Assembly: GCF_008831285.2 (NCBI RefSeq)
Contig: NC_045144.1
Span: forward strand, 1,240,001-1,304,000
Length of the DNA stretch: 64,000 bases
Source: Nymphaea colorata
Taxonomy: Eukaryota; Streptophyta; Magnoliopsida; Nymphaeales; Nymphaeaceae
Direction: 5' to 3'
Shown here one piece after another: positions 58,569-64,000 of this stretch. The notes below the pieces were generated by a model. That model made no database searches. It was given only the letters and a program-made list of their open reading frames with translations, and was not told where the DNA came from. Both the position numbers and the translations under genes were made by a program. Position 1 is the first letter of the stretch. Every line of letters begins with the position of its first letter.

Positions 58569-58990
58569 TATACAATATACATTATGTAATATATATATTA
58601 TATGTATAATGTACATATAATGTACATTATAATATGTATGTACATGTGTACAATCTACATATAATATATGTTATAATATGTATATATGATATATTATGTA
58701 TATATAATACACATATGATATATATCACAGGCATAACATGTATAATATACATGTATATTATATATATTATGTGAAATATAACGTATATGTACAAGTAGTA
58801 TAATACTTGTGTATAATATAATATGTTGTAATTATAATATATTATGTAATGTACATTATATATATATATATATAAAATGTTACATATTATATATAATTAT
58901 ACTATATTATATGACACATTATTTAATATATTATGGATGTACATTTATGATATATATATATACATATATAACATATATATGTATATATGC
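58569..58990. repeat. AT-rich simple-sequence DNA
   Basis: Degenerate TATAATATG/ATGTACAT sequence with short (TA)n runs, resembling but not aligning simply with the AT-rich tracts in copies 2 and 4. ORFs are repeat artefacts. Confidence 0.85.
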
Positions 58991-60425
58991 TATGCCTGTT
59001 TATCTCATTGCAAGTTGAGCTATCTTTATGTCTTAACTTGATGTTTTAGTCTTGTTGTGTAGAGGTATTAGTCCCTAGGGCGTCGTAATAAAATTTTTAA
59101 AGCTTTATCAATTGCATATGAGTCTTAGTTTGATTTTAGCTGATTTTGATTCTTAGTTTAGTTGAGTTTGGTTTCTAGCTAGACGTGTTGGATAAGTTGG
59201 GACGATATGGATGAGGAATAAGGAAACTAGGAGAGAACATGGGTAAGCACGTGATTTTATTTGGTTTCCCTTATGGACACAAATTCGAAGGACATCACAC
59301 TTAATCCCCTCTCCTCACTCATGGGTCCTATTTCTCAATGGCTGTTTTAGGTAGTAGTCTCTTTCCTTTTATTGTTTAGGAAGCATATGCTTGACGTATT
59401 AAGTTTTTGAGAAATGAGTCAAACTCCTTTAATGTCAACTTTGCAAGGAAGACCCAAGGACGTGGCCTTCGGATCCCACTTCCAATTGGTGTTTTTCTTT
59501 CTTTATTTTTTTTGAAATGTGATTCTAGATTTTATTTGATTTTATTTTTTTCATTTACATAATCTTATACTAGTTAACTATTTCATGTGGTCTTGCTACG
59601 TTTAGTTGTTTTAAAGTGTTGGATATGCTTGAGAAGGCCCCATGGTGTTGCCGGCACATAATCTAGTCATCTAACCATTCATCTTAACAACCCCCCGTCT
59701 CCAGCATGTTTTAGATTTCCTTCTATTTATCCCTCCTTGTTTGCTCTTCTTAACTGGCGTAAAGAATTTTGAAATGTCCAAAGTGAGAAGGTGTTCCATC
59801 TTCAAGCATCATCTAGCACACTATCCACCATGCTGCTGGGTCCTCCATTGAACTTTCTCTTTACAGGTTGGGACTTGGTTCCATCTGGAATCGTGTTAAG
59901 GTCAGGTCTTATTGGTGAGTGTCAAACAGGTTTAGAGTCTTTAGACTTTGAGACCTAGGTTCAGTATGTGTCTTTTTTTTATGTTCCATGTGATTCCAGC
60001 CTATGGCCGTGCTTAGTTTAGAGTCAGTTTCATGTAGTTCGTCAGTTAACTAGATTCCTTATCATGTGAGACTATTGTTGAAGGTCAATTGTTCGGACTT
60101 TCTTCTTGTGGTGCTTGACTAGCCTTCTATAGGTGCATATTTTATTTGTAGTTTAATCCAGTGGGAACGTGGGTAGTTTTTTGATTTCATGCTTGTTTGA
60201 ATCTTAGTTAGAGTAGTTGGTGTCTGATTGTTAACTGTCGTGTTTTCTTCATTGAGCTTGTGATTTTGAATATGTATGTTAGTTGCGCATGGCATGGTTA
60301 CACCGATTTATATTTTAGAATGTATATGAATATTATAGTTGTTATGCCTTGGTATTTACTTTGTGTGTTTGTTGCTATCATTAGAATTGTTTGAAGATGT
60401 AGCATATACTTATTGACTATAGGTT
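58991..60425. other. Unrecognised sequence, no gene
   Basis: No ORF of note, no repeat partner in the window, no RNA gene seen. T-rich, possibly old transposon remains or intergenic DNA. Confidence 0.5.
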
Positions 60426-61100
60426 CTAGAGGTAGTCATGTTTTCTTCTAGTGTTGCCCACGAGCACAGTTTTCGACCCAGCGTCTGGAGCATCTTCTTC
60501 AGATTTGCCATCTAGAAACTCTTCTAGCATCATATGCATCCGCCTGTATTCTGCTACCATAGTCTCCCCCATCTCATTTACGTCGTTCCGTTTTGGGTCA
60601 CTCATTGCTCCGATCGACACTCTCCAGTACTTGAGGTTTGAAGGTTACCTTGATGAAGAGCTTCTCGCACCAGCATCACCAGAGGTTGTTGCTCTGTGAA
60701 GATTGTGTTGTGTCTAGCGTCAACGCCCTCCATCTGCTGCTCAAGTCTTTGAATTCTTCCGTCCGCTGCTTCTAACTCCTCTTCCATGCACACGTGATAG
60801 GCATCGCAGCCGCCATGGCCTCTCGAGCCGTGACTCAATCTCTCATGGCTGTCGTCATCTTCCGAGCGCTCTGATACCTTGTTAGCTCCTGTTAACTCAT
60901 GAGCCCCTTTACAAGAAAACCCACAATCACACACACACACACACACATGCCCTAATCCCATATTAGGGCTTCTTCCTCCCAGAGGTAGAACTCTCTTACA
61001 CCTGCGATGTTCCACTGATCTGCCCTACCGACCCTATTTATGGAAGTTATCAGGTCAGTCCAATAGATCCAACCTGTGATCCTATATCCGGTATCTAACA
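60426..61100 (-). mobile_element. 5' end of an LTR retrotransposon (LTR, primer site, gag start)
   Basis: An LTR of 221 bp (60,880-61,100) has inverted ends TGTTAG/CTAACA. It is followed on the minus strand by GGTATCAGAGC (complement at 60,868-60,878), a primer site with the last base changed. A frame then reads to 60,602 with EEELEAADGRIQRLEQQMEG and TEQQPLVMLVREAL, a coiled-coil-like segment typical of Gypsy-type gag N-termini, and another frame to 60,426 (GETMVAEYRRMHMMLEEFL). No capsid, pol or second LTR was found, so this is a 5' remnant; the Gypsy assignment is tentative. Confidence 0.6.
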
Positions 61101-61868
61101 ATCTAGGAAACAGACTTTCCAATTTTACTTTTCATGAATTTTTTAGTGAAATTCTCTAGTTATTATTATTAATATTTATTTAGGGCTCTGTATCCATATC
61201 AAAGCCAATACTCCAACCTACACAGGTTTAGACTTTTTGTTTAGTGGGGAGAATTGTGATTTTGCATATATTTGTGTGTTGTTGCTAAGAAAATTATCTA
61301 GTAAGGTTTTTGATTGCCTTATTTTGTTCGAGCCCTTCCTCACTTGGGTCTCCTCTAGAGTTAGACCTCAAGCATGTTCATGTCTACGGGAAGGAGTGGG
61401 CTGCCGAGCCACAAGGTCCTTGCTTTAGGATCTCAAGGCGTCACTCTTCCTTGGAGTCCTTGGTGAGTTTGAGGACAGGGATGTGGTGTGACCTCTAGGA
61501 TGAGGATAAGGAGGGAGGCATAACATGCTTGGGTGCTTAGGGACTTGGTAGGGATTCATCTTGGCTAGGTGGGTGCTGAGGGAGAGGGGTGTGGAGGGTA
61601 TGGGAGTGATTGAAGTCGAGGGGTTATACATGAGAGAGAGAGAGAGAGAGAGAGAAGGGGCTTGAATCTCCCTTGCGCATGTCCTTCATTATTTTCTGTA
61701 CAGACAATCGAGTTTCTCTAAGTCCAACATGGATCCATTTGGTTGTCCTTATGAAATTTATGTTTTTTTTGTGAAGAACACATTTTAAATTGAATTTTCT
61801 TGATGTTTTGATCTAGTTCGAGATGCATGGAAGTTTGGTCTTAAATTGAATTTTCTTCTTGTTGCCTT
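61101..61868. other. Unrecognised sequence with (GA)n
   Basis: No supported gene. A GA run of 12 units lies at 61,632-61,655. Short ORFs on both strands lack domains. Confidence 0.5.
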
Positions 61869-62099
61869 TGTTGCAGCCTTGAAACGTGGAGAGAGAGAGA
61901 GAGAGGGCTGAAGACGTGAGAGTTGAGAAGAAAAGAACACATTTAATTCACTAACCCTAATCTCTATTATAAAGAGATTAGGGTAGAAAGAGGATTTACA
62001 GATTACATCAATCTAAAATAAAGAAAATATTAAAGAGATCTTATAACTCTTTCATATTACAAAGAACCACCTAGAAACATAAACATTCTTATTTCAACA
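61869..62099 (-). repeat. 3' LTR of the right-end Copia
   Basis: 231 bp, TG...CA. It contains a GA run near 61,890 (as the nested element's LTR does at 47,203-47,222) and an inverted pair around CTAATCTCT/AGAGATTAG at 61,967-61,983. Confidence 0.85.
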
Positions 62100-62106
62100 C
62101 TCCCCC

Positions 62107-63943
62107 TCAAGCTGGAGCATACATATTAAACATGCTCAGCTTGTCACAACATTTAGAGAAATCACCAATAGGGAGAGCTTTGGTGAAGACATCTGCAGCT
62201 TGGTCTTCTGAAGGGACATGAATAGTGACAATGGTTCCTCCTTGAACGAGATCCCGAATGTAATGACAGTCAACCTCAATATGTTTAGTTCTCTCATGGA
62301 AAACTGGATTATTAGCAATGTATGTGGCTGCACGATTGTCACAATACATCTTCATGGGAAGTGGAATCGACACACTTAGGCTAGATAGCATGGATCTAAC
62401 CCAAGTCATTTCTGTTGCAGTTTGAGCCATAGCCCTATATTCAGATTCTTGACACCACGCCTTGTTTTTTACATCTCCATGATATGAGGTTGCCTCCCAC
62501 AAATACACAAAATCCTGTGGTAGATTTTCTGTCCTCGACTGAGCCAGCATAGTCAGCATCACTATAGGCTTCCACTTCCAGAGTCTTGCCTTTTGTGAAC
62601 AAAAGGCCTTTGCCAGGAGACGATTTCAGATATTTAACCACCATCAAAGCAGCATCCCAATGAACTTTCCTTGGTTTTTCCATAAATTGATTTAGCTTCC
62701 CCACTGCAAAACTAATGTCTGGTCTTGTCACAGTAACATAGAGTAGTTTTCCAATAAGGGATCTATAAGATCTAGAATCCACTAATTCTGTTTGGTCATC
62801 ATGAAGGTGTATACGTGGATTCATAGGCAAATTAGTTGGTTTAGCTCCTAGCATCCCTGTGTCCTGCAATAAATCAAGAACATACTTCCGTTGAGAGAGA
62901 ACAACACCCTCCCTATTGCGAGCAACTTCTACTCCCAAGAAGTATCGAAGTGGACCAAGATCTTTCGTCACAAAGTGTTTTTGAAGAAGCAGTTTTGCAT
63001 CAGAAATTTCTTGATCAGAGTCACCTGTTAGGATAATATCATCAACATAAACCACGAGAACGGTTATACCTCTGGAAGTCTTCTTGATAAACAGAGAATG
63101 ATCAAGATGAGATCTCACAAAGCCACACTTTGAGACTACCTCGGAAAACTTGTGAAACCACGCACGAGGACTCTGGTTGAGTCCATAAATAGCTTTCTTC
63201 AGCTTGCACACTTTGCCACACTCCCCCTGTTGTTCAAATCCTGGTGGTTGTTGCATATAGACAGTCTCATCGAGATCACCATACAAAAAGGCGTTTTTGA
63301 CATCCAGTTGATACATGTGCCAGTCATGGTGGACAGCCACAGAAATGATAAGACGAATGGTTCCCAACCAAGCAACTGGAGAGAATGTCTCAAAGAAATC
63401 CACACCGTAGGTCTGCGTGTAGCCCTTAGCAACCAACCGAGCTTTGTATCGTTCCATAGAACCATCAGAATTATATTTCACTGTGAATTCCCACTTTGAG
63501 CCAACAATATCACAACGAGGAGGAGGATGAACAAGTTCCCAAGTGCCTCTCTGCACTAAGGCATCCATCTCATCTTGCAATAAAGTCTGCTGGTGACACG
63601 TAGGAACTGTATAAGCAGCCAGAGCTTGAATGAACTGTTGCATATTTTTACCAACACCATCAGTAGACACAAAATGAGATATAGGATGTAAAGTACATTG
63701 TCGTCTGCCTTTGCGAAGAGCAATAGGTAAATCTTGACAGGGATCAGAATGACTAGGGCTATGCACTTCAGATGTACTTACCTCTTGAGAAACCATTGGC
63801 GAAGGATTATGAGAAGGGTCCTGTCGACGTGTGTAGACCAGCGGAGGATCACGAAACTTGGACACTACAGTAGAAGGAGATTCAGAAGGAAACGACTGCA
63901 AAGGAATAGGAGGAATAGGTAGTGGGTCTGGTGATGGTGGCAT
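62107..63943 (-). pseudogene. Reverse transcriptase-RNase H of the right-end Copia
   Basis: Frame 63,943-62,441 begins in the proline/serine-rich integrase-RT spacer and runs through WELVHPPPRCDIVGSKWEFT, YQLDVKNAFLYGDLDE, VVYVDDIILTGD (catalytic) and YSDADYAGSVEDRKS. A frameshift near 62,452 precedes ESEYRAMAQ, and RNase H finishes in the second frame (MKMYCDNRAATYIANN, HIEVDCHYIRDLV, to 62,107). Compared with the nested element it lacks eight codons just before QDEMDAL. Copia RT makes cDNA in virus-like particles; this copy is broken by the single shift. Confidence 0.92.
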
Positions 63944-64000
63944 CTCAGGAAGGATGGAAGAGGAGCTATAATAAGGCTGAAACTCAAAGAATGTGACATC

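Larger units (their letters stand above)
61869..64000 (-). mobile_element. 3' part of a Copia element, continues past the window
   Basis: Minus-strand order is RT, RNase H, polypurine tract (complement ACTCCCCCTCAAG, from 62,099), then 3' LTR 62,099-61,869 (231 bp, TGTTGAAAT to GCAACA). It is the same family as the nested element at 42,517-47,399: similar LTR length and ends, strongly similar proteins. Its gag, integrase and 5' LTR would lie beyond 64,000. Confidence 0.92.

Noticed and set aside
1-64000. A new defence, biosynthetic or other multi-gene system
   Set aside because: All recognisable coding content is transposon genes or broken host-gene fragments; nothing suggests co-operating intact genes.

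Overview
This window is nuclear DNA of a flowering plant. The evidence is split genes with GT/AG introns, a broken LRK10L/WAK-type receptor kinase gene, exons matching a KUP/HAK potassium transporter and ribosomal protein eS7, and several Ty1/Copia retrotransposons primed by initiator tRNA-Met. The unique DNA is AT-rich and not grass-like, but I cannot name a genus. No intact host gene, tRNA, rRNA or CRISPR array was found.

Most of the window (about 1-58,570) is an array of four large, partly deleted copies of one complex repeat, all in the same orientation. Copy 1 is at 1-6,300 and is followed by the kinase pseudogene (6,300-10,394). Copy 2 is at 11,440-28,461 and contains a local triplication of a 1.5-kb segment (15,128-19,676). 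Copy 3 is a short remnant at 28,462-31,080. Copy 4 is at 31,600-39,682 and 49,691-58,568, split by a retrotransposon. The full unit carries, in order: an LTR-like end with a primer-site-like sequence, an unclassified dispersed repeat (family R), a KUP/HAK exon, a 43-codon unknown exon, a truncated intron-containing eS7 fragment, an AT-rich minisatellite, a diverged second R copy, and a truncated reverse-strand Copia. Copies 1 and 4 share several insertions in their 5' parts and copies 2 and 3 share the alternative state. The 3' parts group the other way (1 with 3, 2 with 4). The array is therefore a recombination mosaic.

Later insertions sit on top of it. A young Copia (39,683-49,685, 5-bp target duplication, near-identical 306/307-bp LTRs) entered copy 4, and its integrase/RT junction was then hit by a second Copia in reverse orientation (42,517-47,399) that has almost lost one LTR. 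Two 410-416 bp MITEs with 12-bp terminal inverted repeats and 8-bp target duplications (hAT-like) entered copy 2 only. The right end (58,569-64,000) is outside the array. It holds AT-rich DNA, unrecognised sequence, the 5' end of another LTR element (60,426-61,100), and the 3' part of a reverse-strand Copia related to the nested one (61,869 to the window end).

I see no new enzymatic system. The most unusual signals are the mosaic array, a hairpin with the same arm sequence in two unrelated element types, the kinase with its DFG motif changed to DFW, and the one-sided LTR loss in the nested Copia.
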